From Rana temporaria (taxonomy: Eukaryota; Chordata; Amphibia; Anura; Ranidae), in assembly GCF_905171775.1 (NCBI RefSeq), contig NC_053492.1:189865317-189929316 (forward strand): a DNA stretch of 64,000 nt, given 5' to 3'. This document shows, in pieces, positions 33,181 through 44,072 of the stretch. Under the pieces are notes generated by a model. That model was given only the letters and a program-made list of their open reading frames with translations. It was not told the origin of the DNA and did no database searches. Within the stretch, counting starts at the first letter, position 1. Every line of letters starts with the position of its first letter. The translations under genes were made by a program, and so were the position numbers.

Positions 33181-33917
33181 GGCTAAATTTAGGTAGGGCT
33201 GCGCATTGTTACGGCTGCGTAGCGTATCATATTTACGCTACGCCGCCGTAAATCAGAGAGGCAAGTGCTGTATTCACAAAGCACTTGCCTCCTAAGTTAC
33301 GGCGGCGTAGCGTAAATGGGGCCGGCATAAGCGCGCCTAATTCAAATGAGTATGAGGGGAGCGTGTTTTATGTAAATGGATGGTGACCCGACGTGATTGA
33401 CGTTTTTTACGAACGGCGCCGTCCGTGTACATATCCCAGTGTGCATTGCTCCAAAGTACGCCGCAAGGACGTATTGGTTTCGACGTGAACGTAAATTACG
33501 TCCAGCCCTATTCGCGAACGACTTACGCAAACGGCGTAAAAAATTAAAAATTTGACGCGGGAACGACGTCCATACTTAAAATTGCGTGCGCCTAATAGAA
33601 GCAGGAGCAACGTTACGCCAGGAAAGCCTTACGCAAACGACGTAAAAAAATTCCGCCGGGCGCACGTATGTTTGTGAATCGGCGTATTTAGGTCATTTGC
33701 ATATTCTACGCCAAAAACGACTCAAGCGCCACCTAGCGGCCAGCGTGGGTATGCACCCTAAGATACAACGGTGTAAGAGACTTACGCCAGTCGGATCTTA
33801 GCCTAATTTCGGCGTATCTTGCTTTCTGAATACAGAAAGAAGATACGCCGGCGCAGCTTTGAATTTACGCGGCGTATATATAGATACGCCGGCGTAATTC
33901 AATGCTGAATATAGCCC
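33180..33917. mobile_element. Harbinger-type MITE with ATA duplication and empty site in view
   Basis: The ends GGGCTAAATTTAG and CTGAATATAGCCC are inverted, with ATA on both sides (33177-33179, 33918-33920). The paralogous stretch at 32812-32830 reads across the site with a single ATA, so the 738-bp length and the 3-bp duplication are established from within the window. The interior is GC-rich with inverted words such as 'gcggcgtagcgtaaat'. Confidence 0.9.
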
Positions 33918-34029
33918 ATAATTTCATGATGACCTATCTCAATTTTGAAGGCCCTTCATATATCTAACACATAGCAGGTACATACCAAATAACAAAAGAT
34001 TACCTGTGGTTTTAGTAGTGCAGTGGTCC

Positions 34030-34330
34030 ACAGAGGAGAGCATCAGTCCAGGCAGCAGGCAGGGATGTGGTCAGTGACAGCAAAAGCAATCGTCCAGGCA
34101 GCAGGCAGGAATAGACAGGCAGAGATACTGTCAGCACAGCCAAAGCACAGGTCCAGGCAGCAGGCAGAGATGTCCAGGCAGAAATACTCTTCATAGTCAG
34201 TAGAGACAGCAGGCAGAGAAATAGTCAACACAGCCAAAGTATTGGTCCAGGCAGCAGAAAGAAACATAGTTCATAAAGTCCTGGGTCATTACAGGCAGCG
34301 ATATGGTCAGCACAGCCAAAGTATTGGTCC
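34030..34330 (-). repeat. Tandem array, about 55-bp unit
   Basis: Units contain 'ggtccaggcagcaggcag', 'gatatggtcagcacagccaa'. Alanine/leucine-rich minus frames are translations of the array. Confidence 0.75.
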
Positions 34331-34589
34331 AGGCAGCAGGAAGGACCATCAAGCTTAGGGCCAGGGGGACAGGGGTAGAGTCTTCTCCCACCCAAATCTC
34401 TTTGAAGCCTCCGGGCAACCAGACCCTGTTCTGGGAAAACAGAAAAACCAAAAACTGATTTTCTGTACTCAGAACGCTATTCTGGAGCCCCTCACATATG
34501 TGAGACCCCTGTGTACTAAAGTAGAAGGGCAAAAGATCAGTCCAAGTGGCAGGCAAAAACATGATCAATTAACAGGCCGAGGTCGGTAC

Positions 34590-34830
34590 ACGTGGAAGTC
34601 AGAAACGTGGTTAAAAATGGCAGGCAAAGGCATCGTCAGTAAACAGGCTGGGGTTGGTGCACGTGAGAGTCAGAAAGGTGTTAAAACGTCAGGCAAAGGC
34701 ATCGTCGGTAAACAGGCTGAGGTTGGTGCACGTGAGTCAGAAAGGTGTTAAAACGGCAGGCAAAGACATTGTCGGTAAACAGGCCAGGGTCAGTTACATG
34801 GAAGGTAGAAACATGGTAGCAGGCAGGCAC
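34590..34830 (+). repeat. Tandem array, about 68-bp unit
   Basis: Three to four units with 'ggcaggcaaaggcatcgtc', 'gtaaacaggctg', 'ggttggtgcacgtgag'. Confidence 0.8.
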
Positions 34831-34876
34831 AGGTATTAGAAAGGGGGAAATGGCAGTCTGTTACTAATAAGGGGAA

Positions 34877-36643
34877 CTAGTATCTGATGAATCTGTGATA
34901 GATTTTGAAGCAATCACCGATACACAGGCAAGGTTGGGAGGGACAATCGGGACAATTATAACTTGTATCTCTTCTAACTCCTCCACTTGAGCATACACGA
35001 CATCTCTTTTGGCGTCTTCTTCCGGATTCTGCGGGGGAATGTTATAGGGAAGATGTTGTTCATGAAGTCGACTGACACTATCAGAGCGAATGCTTCCTGG
35101 GGCGGGTCCTTGTTGGTAAATCAGGGCAGTGACAATGTCTTCATAATATTTGAGGTAGATGGTAGGTTAGTTTTTGGGTGATTTTTGATAGCAGACAAAT
35201 TAATTGAACTGGCCATGTGAAACGCTACTTGCTACTTTCTTATACCAATAATTTGTCTTTCGGGTTCATAAATAGGGTTGTAGCATCTGATCGTTTAAAT
35301 ACACCCCCCCCCATGTACATATTATACTCATGAACACATTCAGGCTTTACTATGGGGCCACGTCTTCTCTGAACCTCCACCAAGTTGTCATTGTGGATTG
35401 TAGTCATCGTGTGAACATCCTTCTTGTCCCGCCATTTCATGGCCAAAACCTCCTCATTCCTCATGAATGCGACTTCCCTCTTTTGTAGCCGTTTTGATAG
35501 CAAATTCTGTGGGAACCCCTTCCTATTTTTTCGAAAGGTACCGCAGGCCAGGGTTTGTTCACGATACAGGTGACGGAAAAGGGGCAAGCTGCTGTAGTAA
35601 TTATCTACATATAAGTGGTAGCCTTTTTTGAACAAGGGGTATGCAAGGTCCCAGACAATTTTACCACTGGTTCCTATATATGTGGGGCAATCACGGGGCT
35701 GGAGCTGGGAATCTTTGCCTTCGTAAATACGAAATGTGTGCACATATCCAGAGGCTCGATCGCACAATTTATTCATTTTTACCCCGTACCTGGCTCTCTT
35801 ACTTGGGATATACTGCTTGAAATGCAGCCGGCCAGTAAAGTGGATAAGGGATTCGTCTACACAAATATTTTGGTCGGGGATAAACACTTTAGAAAATCGT
35901 TTGGTAAAATAATTTATTAGGAGGCGAAGCTTATATAATTTGTCATGGTTGGGGTGATCTCGGGGAGGGCACTGCGAATTGTTGTTGAAATGTAGAAAAC
36001 GCATTATCATGTCGAACCGTGTCCTGGACATGACACCAGAAACTATGGGCATGTGGTGGATGGGGCGGGTGGACCAGTAGGAATGCGTTTAGTTTTTCTT
36101 TGAAAGCCCCATATTAAAAGCAAGGCCCAAAAACATTTTGAATTTATCTAGTGTGAGATGGCGCCAAGTAAACATACGGGCGTAGGACAAATTATGGTTG
36201 GCAGCAATAAATTGCTCTGCATTGAGAATTGTTTGGTCCACCATGTACTGCAACAAATCTTCTGGGAAAAACAAATAAAAATAGTCCAATTTGGAAAAAT
36301 TCGACATGTTGAGCTGCACACCTGGCTGTGCGGTGAAAGGGGGGATTGTAGCGGATGCTGAGTTGGCAGGCAACCATAAAGGGTTTGCCAGGGCATCAGG
36401 AAGGTAGGCCTGGGCCCGGATTCTTTGGGCTAAATGAGTAATTCCAGTACTGGTATTGGGCTCCTCTTCCTGGGGTCTAGCGCTGCTGGTGGTAGGCAGG
36501 CCTTCTGATCTAGGTCCTGATCTCCTTACTCTTTTAGGAGGGGCGGTTTCCTCCGCTGACTCGGATCCACTACCCTCCACTGGCTGGTATTCCGAACCAG
36601 AATCGGATAATGAGAGCTCCCCGCTGCTCTCATCATCCGACAT
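34877..36643 (-). pseudogene. piggyBac transposase (PGBD4-like), broken
   Basis: The minus-strand gene starts with an acidic N-terminus ('MSDDESSGELSLSDSGSEYQ') and spans 1,767 bases, matching the usual length of about 590 residues. An in-frame stop at 36089-36091 splits it after 'MGLSKKN'; the frame continues unchanged with 'THSYWSTRPIHHMP'. The first two catalytic aspartates are visible in 'ICVDESLIHFTG' and 'LYVDNYYSSLP'. A frameshift in a G run near 35308 lies exactly at the third block, where the G-G-V-D aspartate appears replaced by tyrosine. Beyond it the C-terminal cysteine-rich zinc domain survives in another frame at about 34877-35005 ('CRVCSSGGVRRD', 'CPDCPSQPCLCIGDCF'). Confidence 0.85.
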
Positions 36644-36689
36644 GGTGAGGATGTTCTATGCCTCCTCAGGTGTGTACATTCTTTGAGAC

Positions 36690-37310
36690 ATGATGGCGGT
36701 ACTGGTGGTGCTACTGACAGCTTACTAATGGCGGGCCTGTGTGAGGGTAATGACAGGTTACTGATGGCCTGTGTGACAGTACTTATGGTGGGACTGTGTG
36801 GCGGTAGTGATGTCGGTACTGATAGCGGTACCGATGGCGGCCTGTGTGACAGATGGGTTGTGACAGAGGGGCTGTCAGATCCAGATGGTACTGATGGGGG
36901 TACCGTTGGTGGCCTGTGTGAGAGATGGGCTGTCAGATCCAGTTGGTACCAATGGCGGTACCGATAGCGGTACTGATGGCAGTGCTGATGGCGATACCGT
37001 TGGTGCCCTGTTTGACAGATGGACTGTGACAGATGGGCTGTCAGATCCAGATGGTACCAATGGCGGTACTGATGGCAGTACTGATGTCGGTACCATTGGT
37101 GGCCTGTGTGACAGATGGACTGTGACAGATCCAGATGGTACCGATGGCGGTACTGATGGTGGTACTGATGGCGGTACCGATGGCAGTACCGATGGCGGTA
37201 CTAATGGCGGTACCATTGGTGGTGTGTGTGACAGATGGACTTTGACAGATGGGCTGTCAGATCCAGATGGTACTGATGGCGGTACTGATGGCAGTGTGAC
37301 ATGTTCTCTT
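36690..37310 (+). repeat. Minisatellite in the right part of piggyBac
   Basis: Units of 'ggtactgatggcggtaccgatgg' alternate with a longer block 'gtgtgacagatggactgtgacagatgggctgtcagatcc'. Glycine/threonine/aspartate-rich and proline/valine-rich frames on the two strands are array translations. Confidence 0.85.
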
Positions 37311-37947
37311 TATTGGGGGGGGGGGTCGTGTTGTGCAGACTGTAAAATATAAGGAAAAAAGTGTTCCACTCACAGATCTCAGCTCTCTCCTCACACAATC
37401 GGTGTGTGTGTGAGAGAGAGGAGAGATCCCTGGAAACCGCCACATTGTTTATACTTGTGACCGACTGTGATTGGACACAGCCGATCACATGGGTAAACAA
37501 CCAATTTCATTGGCTGTTTACCCTGATTGAGGATGGGCTATGTCCGAGGGACACGCGCCATCCCTGATCGGTGCGCTGTGTGCCCCCGGCGGCGCTTTTT
37601 ATGCGCACCTCTGGCTTGTTTTGCCATGTGATTGGCTGTTATTGGACACAGCCGATCACGTGGGTAAACAACCAATTTCATTGGCTGTTTACCCTGATCG
37701 GGTATGCGCTGTGTCCGGGGGCGCGCAATAATGGAGAATTCTGGCAGACGTCATATGACGTCCGGTCAGGATTCTGAAACCACTTTGCCGACGTCAATCT
37801 GCAATGGGCAGGCGGAAAGTGGTTAACACATCAAAAAAACTGTATAGTACCGCCCGTGGGGTGGTCCCTCTAGGTACAACCCCTCTCCCTGCACCATGCA
37901 GCTCAGTTCGTCAAAACGCAGTACAAACATAAAAAGGAGGGGTGGGT

Positions 37948-38053
37948 GCTGTGTCCGTCCATGAACTCAGAGAAATGGATTTTACGGCGAGTACAAAAAT
38001 CCTATTTTCTCTTTCGTTCATGGACAAACAAAGCACTCTCTTGATAAAGTGGG
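37948..38053. repeat. DIRS internal complementary region
   Basis: The first half ('gtccatgaactcagagaaat..gagtacaaaaat') is the reverse complement of the outer left terminal repeat, and the second half ('attttctctttcgttcatgg..cactctcttgataaagtg') that of the outer right repeat. In DIRS elements this region is thought to template circularisation of the cDNA ends. The junction between halves near 38001 marks the element ends, which I used to set the boundaries. Confidence 0.8.
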
Positions 38054-38159
38054 ACGTCCCAAAGCAGTGTAAAAAAACAAGGGGTGGGAACAGCATTAAA
38101 ACAAAACTTAAAAACCAGAGATCCTCAACGGAGGAGTTGCAACCTTTAAACAGCCGCCT

Positions 38160-39086
38160 GCAAAACCTTGCGGCCGAAGGAAGCATCTGAAGATGCATTT
38201 ACATTAACCTTTTGTGAAAGTGTGAATGGATGACCAAGTCGCCGCCTTACACACCTGTGAAACGGACGCTTGGTGTCACCTATTGCCCTGGTCGAATTCG
38301 CCGTGACAGGGAAGGAGGGCGCGCGTTCCTTTAGGACATAAGCCTGGATCACGATCTACCTGATCCACCTAGAAATGGTGGACGACGAGACCGCCAGGCC
38401 CTTCTTAGGACCAGCTACCAAAACAAACAGTGAGTCAGACCTTCGGAATGGAGCAGTAGCCGACAGGTACACCCACAGAGCCCGAACAACATCCAAGGAG
38501 TGCAACGTAGTCTCCTTTGGATATGACGGACGAGGACACAAGGATGGAAGTACAATGTCCTCATTGAGATGAAAGGCCGAAACGACCTTAGGAAGAAAGG
38601 AAGGCTGCGGACGCAGCACTACCTTACCCTTGTGAAAAAAAACAGAAATGGAGCCTTGCAGGACAAGGCCGCCAGCTCAGAAACACGTCTAACAGATGTA
38701 ATAGCCACCAAGAAGACCACCTTCTGAGACAATGGCAGCAAGGGAATCTCCCTAATGTTCTCAAACGGAGGCTTCTGAAGCGCCGAGAGGACAAGGTTCA
38801 GGTCCCACGGAGGAAGGGGAGGACGGACCGGAGGAGCCACACGCTGAACCCCCTGCACAAACGTACTCACTAGAGAATGAGCCGCCAAGGGTCTCTGAAA
38901 AAAGACAGCCAAGGCAGAAATCTGCCCTTTAACTGTACTCAAAGCAAGCCTTTGGTCCACCCCACGCTGTAAGAACAGCAGGACCCTGGAAAACCAAATA
39001 GGTACGTGGACACCATCCCATCTCTTCACACAGAGATGTAAGCCTTCCATGTGCAATGGTAAATCTTCCTGGAAGCCGATTTCCAC
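38160..39086 (-). pseudogene. DIRS tyrosine recombinase, broken
   Basis: The minus-strand pieces 39086-38619, then 38619-38356 and 38352-38160 in other frames, together give a lambda-integrase-type recombinase. The N-terminal part has 'LSTVKGQISALAVFFQ', and the catalytic arginine block is 'VAITSVRRVSELAAL'. After a shift at 38619 comes 'FLPKVVSAFHLNEDI'. The second catalytic block reads 'TANSTRAIG', where DIRS proteins usually have histidine before S-T-R; asparagine here would disable it. The enzyme normally inserts the circular DIRS DNA without target duplication. Confidence 0.75.
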
Positions 39087-39131
39087 GCCCTCAACATGGT
39101 AGAAATCACCGAATCCGACGGGCCTCGGTCT

Positions 39132-40246
39132 TTAACACCTGGCTTTCAACAGCCAGGCCGTTAAAAGCGACCATAAAGCAGGATTAAGGATGGGACCTTG
39201 CGACAGAAGGTCCTCTCGCAGCGGTAGATGCCAGGGAACATTTACCACCAGATGCACTAGGTCGGGGTACCAGGGACGTTGAGGCCAATCCGGACCCGCT
39301 AGGATCATTGGGATCCCTTCGAACTCCACCCTGCAAAGCAGATGTGGAAGAAGTTTTAGAGGAGGGAAGGCACAAAGCAGCCGATACCGACTCCACGGTG
39401 CCACCAACGCGTCTGTCGCGTCTGCCCAGGGGTCCCTTGATCTGGCCACGAACCTCAATACCTTCCGATTGAGAGGAGACACCATGAGATCCACGTCCGG
39501 CGTGACCCATCTCTGGCAGATGAGGTGAAACACATCCGGGTGCAGAGACCATTCTCCCTGGTCCAGCATCTGACAACTTAGGCAGCGACCCTGGGCCGAC
39601 TGGACCCCCCAGACACCCCCCAAGCCGGTAAGACTGGTGTCCGTCATGATCACCATCCAGTGAAAGGGGAGGAATGATTTCCCGGACAGAAGAGCCGGTG
39701 ATGTCAGCCACCACACCAGGGTGGACCTAACCCGGTGGCTCACCCCGATTTCATGATCCAGGGACGAAGTACTCTTGTCCCATCTGAGCAGAATCTCCTT
39801 CTGCAGCACTCGGGTGTGAGATTGAGCATACGGCACCGCCTCAAAGGAAGCTACCATGAGACCCAGGACCCGCATGCAAAAACTGAGTCTTTGGGATGTC
39901 AGCCGCTGCACCGCCGTCCGAAGAAACTGTAGTTTGTCCACTGGGAGAAACACCCTCGCCACCGAGGAGTCCAGAATCAACCACAGGTATTGCAATCGTT
40001 GAGTCGGGACCAAGACCGACTTCTGGGTGTTCAACACCCAACCAATTTCTTGAGGGTCTGACAGGCTATAGACACACCCTCCTCTAATTCTGAGCTTGAA
40101 GTGGCCCTCAGAAGCAGGTCGTCCAAGTAGGCCACGATAACGATGCCACACTGTCACTGCAGGGCCAAGACCAGAGCCAACACGTTGGTAAACACCCTTG
40201 ATGCCAAAGCCAAGCCGAAGGGGAGAACCACAAACTGATAGTGATC
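39132..40246 (-). pseudogene. DIRS reverse transcriptase C-terminal part and RNase H, broken
   Basis: The minus frame includes RT thumb-like sequence ('LNTQKSVLVPTQRLQYL'), an RNase H start ('MTDTSLTGLGGVWG') and the DIRS block 'DQGEWSLHPDVFHLICQRW'. The YLDD catalytic box is present near 40110-40126 but in a different frame, so there are shifts on both sides of it. The central part of RNase H that normally lies between the 'LGGVWG' and 'GEWSLHP' blocks is missing, joined in frame near 39580. The other half of the RT lies across the hAT insertion at 42073-42535. Confidence 0.8.
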
Positions 40247-40254
40247 CTCCCCAA

Positions 40255-42064
40255 TAAGGATGAGCCGAACACCCCCCTGTTCGGTTCGCATCAGAACTTG
40301 CGAACACACCAAATGTTCATGTGAACTTTAGAACCCCGTTAAAGTCTATGGGACTCGAACATTTGAAATCTAAAGTGTTAATTTTAAAGGCTAATATGCA
40401 AGTTATTGTCCTAAAAAGTGTTTGGGGACCTGGGTCCTGTCCCAGGAAACATGTATCAATGCCAATAAAGTTTTAAAAACGTCTGTTTTTTCAGGAGCAG
40501 TGAATTTAATAATGCTAAAAGTGAAACAATAAAAGTGTAATATTACTTTAAATTTCGTACCTAGGGGGGGTGTAAAGTCAGCATGTGAAAAAGCGCATGT
40601 TTCCCGTACATAGAACTGTCCCTGCATAAAGTGTAATTTCTGAAAGAAAAAAAGGCATTTAAAACCGGCTTTGCGGCTGTAATGAATTGTCGGCTCTGGC
40701 AATTCAGAGATGATTCATTCATAAAAAAAAAAACGTGGGGGTCCCCCCAAATTCCATTAACAGGCCCTTCAGGTCTGATATGGATATTAAGGGGAACCCC
40801 GCTGTCAATTTTAAAAAAATGACGTGGGGTTCCCCCCAAATATCCATACCAGACCCTTCAGGTCTGGTGTGGATTTTAAGGGGAACTCCACCCAAAATTT
40901 AAAAAAAAAATGGCGTGGAGTTCCCCCAAAAATCTACACCAGACCCTTATCCAAGCACGTTAACCTGGCCGGCCACAGAAAAGAAGGGGGGACAGAGTGC
41001 AGCCCCCCCTCTCCTGAACCGCACCAGGCCACATGCCCTCAACATGGGGAGGATGTCCCCATGTTGATGGGGACAAGGGCCTCATCCCCACAACCCTTGC
41101 CCGGTGGTTGTGGGGGTCTGCGGGCAGGGGGCTTATCAGAATCTGGAAGACCCCGTTAACAAAGGGGACCCCCAGATCCTGGCCCCCCTATGTGAAATGG
41201 TAATGGGGTACACTGTACCTCTACCATTTCACGAAGGAAGTGTAAATAGTTAAAAAAACACACAGACACCGTAGAAAAAATTACTTTATTAATAATAAAA
41301 AAAATAATCCAGCAGTGGTAATCCACTCTCGATGCAGCTCCCTGCTCCAACGTTGTCTTCTATCCAGTGACGGATGATCTCTCCAGCGACGGGTGATCAG
41401 CAGTCCGGTCCAGCGATGAGAAGATCCATCCATCCAGAGCGCAGCAGGCGAGCTCCTCTCTCCGCTGGACACAGCCCAGCGGAATGACGCGCTGGAGCTT
41501 TGACATTTCTTATATCAGACCTGAAGGGTTAATGAAATTTGGGGGACCCCCACGCTTTATTTTTTTATTTTTTATGAATGAATCATCTCTGAATTGCCAG
41601 AGCCGACAATTCATTAGAGCCGCAAAGCCGGTTTTAAATGCCTTTTTTTCTTTCAGAAATGACACTTTGTGCAGGGACAGTTCTATGTATGGGAAACATG
41701 CGCTTTTTCACATGCTGACTTTACACCCCCCCTAGGTATGAAATTTAAAGTAATATTACACTTTTATTGTTTCACTTTTAGCATTATTAAATTCACTGCT
41801 CCTGAAAAAACTGACGTTTTTAAAACTTTTTTTGCATTGATACATGTTTCCTGGGACAGGACCCAGGTCCCCAAACACTTTTTAGGACAATAACTTGCAT
41901 ATTAGCCTTTAAAATTAACACTTTAGATTTCTCCCATAGACTTTAACAGGGTGTTCCGCGGCTTTTCTAATTTTGCTGCGAACACCCCTAATTGTTCGTT
42001 GTTCGCCGAACAGGCAATGTTCGAGTCGAACATGAGTTCGTTTTGAACTCGAAGCTCATCACTA
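40255..42064. mobile_element. Complete hAT-type foldback element with 8-bp target duplication
   Basis: The ends TAAGGATGAGC and GCTCATCACTA match the inverted TAGNGATGAGC terminus. The 8-bp repeat CTCCCCAA lies on both sides (40247-40254, 42065-42072), as for hAT. Arms of about 500 bp (40255-40745 and 41550-42064) are inverted copies. The centre is G/C-rich with blocks 'ccaccggtggttgtggggg'-like and carries no credible ORF. Removing it together with one CTCCCCAA rejoins the DIRS reverse transcriptase. It is the best-defined member of the family seen at 4414, 20778, 52829 and 54734. Confidence 0.9.
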
Positions 42065-42072
42065 CTCCCCAA

Positions 42073-42535
42073 CCACAAATCACAGAAATCTCTGATATCT
42101 GGTGCAGATGGGGACATGCAAATAAGCGTCCTTGATGTCCAAGAAAGTCAGAAAGTCCCCCGGATGAAAAGCTGCGACCACAGAGCGAATTGACTCCACC
42201 CTGAATCTTTGCACTCTCACAAAGCAATTGAGGGCTTTGAGATCTAGGATAGGACGGACCCCGTCCTTCTTTGGCACTACAAAAAGTTTCGAGTAAAACC
42301 CCTGAAACCGTTCCTCTGCCGAAACAGGTATGATCATTCCACATGTCAGCAGGTCCTGAACTGCCCCGAACAGGGCTTCCAGATGCTCCGGCTGAAGCTG
42401 GAGGGAAAAAATATGCTTGGTGGACAAGAGAGAAACTCTATCTTGTACCCCGAGGAAACCACCTCGCAAACCCACCGGTCGGAGATCAGAGATGACCACC
42501 GAGTCGCGAATTCGCGAAGACGTCCCCCCACCCAA
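42073..42535 (-). pseudogene. DIRS reverse transcriptase N-terminal part
   Basis: The minus frame holds 'CGMIIPVSAEERFQGFYSKL', 'FVVPKKDGVRPILDLKALN' and 'FLTFLDIKDAYLHVPI', the first RT blocks including the catalytic aspartate of 'FLDIKDAY'. It meets a stop at 'RYQRFL' just before the hAT target site and continues beyond the insertion with 'DHYQFVVLPFGLA'. DIRS RTs are distinct from LTR-element RTs in the 'DAYLHVPI' wording. Confidence 0.85.
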
Positions 42536-42590
42536 GATATGGGTGGGGGCAGGTCTTCACTTAGGTTTTACCACAAGTTTGTTGGGTTTT

Positions 42591-44072
42591 TCAAAACCAG
42601 GGTCGTTTCTGACCCTCAGCAGGCGCTTTGTCGGCCTGGGAGTGTTTACCCTTGCCTTGCCTCCTCTGTGGCTTCTGACTCTTTTTGGATTGCGGGAGCA
42701 GCTTGCTCTTACCTGTGGCATTCTTGATAATATCGTCAAGAGAAGCACCAAAAAGTCTGTCGCCCTTAAAGGACAAATCCATCAGGGCCTTCTTGGAAGA
42801 TTGGTCCGCCAACCAACACTTTAGCCAGATCAAGTGGCGCAACACCACGGCATAGACCCAGGCCATAGCTGGGCACCATTGCAAGAAATTATCTATTAAG
42901 GACTTTCTTAGCACATATATATCTTTTTACTTGTTATATATTTTTTTCGTATACAATACATTTTTCTTGCTTTCTTGGAGCACATTCAATCTGTGGATTG
43001 TAATAGTAGTATTTTTTGGGGGGGGATTTATTTCACATTTTTTTGATGGATTGAGAAATCCATATGTTATAGTTTGGCACAGGGCACTGTATTGGTATTT
43101 ATTGCACATTATTTGTTGATTGTTTGCACATTAATTAACAACCATAAACACATGTATATACTTTTTGTTTTTTGAGTAACAAGTTCACAGGATCAGTCGT
43201 GGTAAAATGTTTATATAAATATAAGTTAGCGTAATTCACTTCACAAATACACAGGGATAGCAAAGGAATAGTATCCAGGTCAGACTCGCAGACAAACTTG
43301 AGGCCCTGCACTAGCTTTTCGGTCAAGGCCACCTCATCCGCAGGCACCTGACGAGCCTTGAAACCCCTGGAGCAGTAGCTTAGCCCACTCAGTCAGAGTT
43401 TGAGACACCAGAGCCCCAGCCACCACTGGATGCACTGCCGAGCCCACCACCATGTATAGGTAGCGGGCGATTGCCTCAGCCTTCTTGTCTGCAGGATCCT
43501 TGAAAGCAGGGGCCCCTTCCACCAGAATCGTGGTTACTTTGTTAAGTCTGGACACCGGGGGTCCACTACCGAAGGAGACGTCCATTTATTCAGGAAACTC
43601 TACTCAAAGGGGTACTGGACCGCCAATTTTTTTGGGGCAGAGAAAACCTTCTGTGTTTTTTCCCAATGTTTGTATAAGAGCTTATCAAGATAAGAAACAC
43701 AAAGAAACACCTTGGCCGTGTGGACCAGCTTGCGGAACCCAAAAGGGACCGACGCCTCAGCTGCTTCCGCAGAATCCTCCATCGGACCTGGAGTCATCCT
43801 CACTATCTGAACGGCCGCGGTCCGCACCCTCTGACGCATCAGAGTCTGGCCCAGGAGCTGTAGCCGGGCCTGATTCTGCATCATAATTGTCCCCAGCGGA
43901 TGGAGAGGGAAGGGGACGTTTTTTTACCCCCAGAGTTCCCGCCTGATGCTGCCACCCTGGCAACAAAGGCTTCCAGGACCGTTGACATAGCATCCACTGA
44001 CACAGCAGGTGCAGGGGCACCAGTTGCCAACTCAGATGTTTCTGGGGAAGACGTGCCCGCCTCCGACGCCAT
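42591..44072 (-). pseudogene. DIRS gag-like ORF, broken, with an AT-rich insert
   Basis: The likely start is the methionine at 44072 ('MASEAGTSSPETSELATGA'). A shift at the T-run near 43920 leads to an acidic serine-rich region ('GRSDSEDDSRSDGG'), then pieces 'RLNKVTTILVEGAPAFKDP', 'EAIARYLYMVVGSAVHPV' and 'VPADEVALTEKLVQ'. AT-rich sequence at about 42915-43250 interrupts it. It resumes with 'LMDLSFKGDRLFGASLDDII' and a basic tail 'SKKSQKPQRRQGKGKHSQ' ending at TGA 42591. These words are typical of DIRS gag. At least four breaks are visible. Confidence 0.7.
42915..43250. mobile_element. AT-rich insert in the DIRS gag
   Basis: Its composition differs sharply from the flanking gag; it contains 'ttttttcgtatacaatacat' and 'gtttatataaatataagtta'. 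The boundaries are estimated from where gag homology stops and resumes. The family is unknown. Confidence 0.45.

Larger units (their letters stand above)
32021..37826 (-). mobile_element. piggyBac DNA transposon with degraded transposase
   Basis: It is bounded by TTAA at 32021-32024 and 37823-37826, with inverted ends TTAACCACTTCC and GGAAAGTGGTTAA. It encodes a minus-strand piggyBac transposase pseudogene (34877-36643). The uninterrupted partner terminal repeat of DIRS has a single TTAA at 45158-45161, giving a direct view of the empty target. A Harbinger-type MITE (33180-33917) lies inside it. The left 2.8 kb and right 1.2 kb are non-coding with several tandem arrays. An internal direct duplication near the right end (37484-37532 and 37655-37700) is also present. 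Confidence 0.85.

Noticed and set aside
34012..34568. Leucine/alanine-rich minus frames resembling membrane segments
   Set aside because: They follow the 55-bp tandem array; the repeated 'LPAAWT' words show the array origin.
36683..37352. Gly/Asp/Thr-rich frame (155 codons) and Pro/Val-rich opposite frame
   Set aside because: Translation of the GGTACTGATGG array in piggyBac non-coding DNA.
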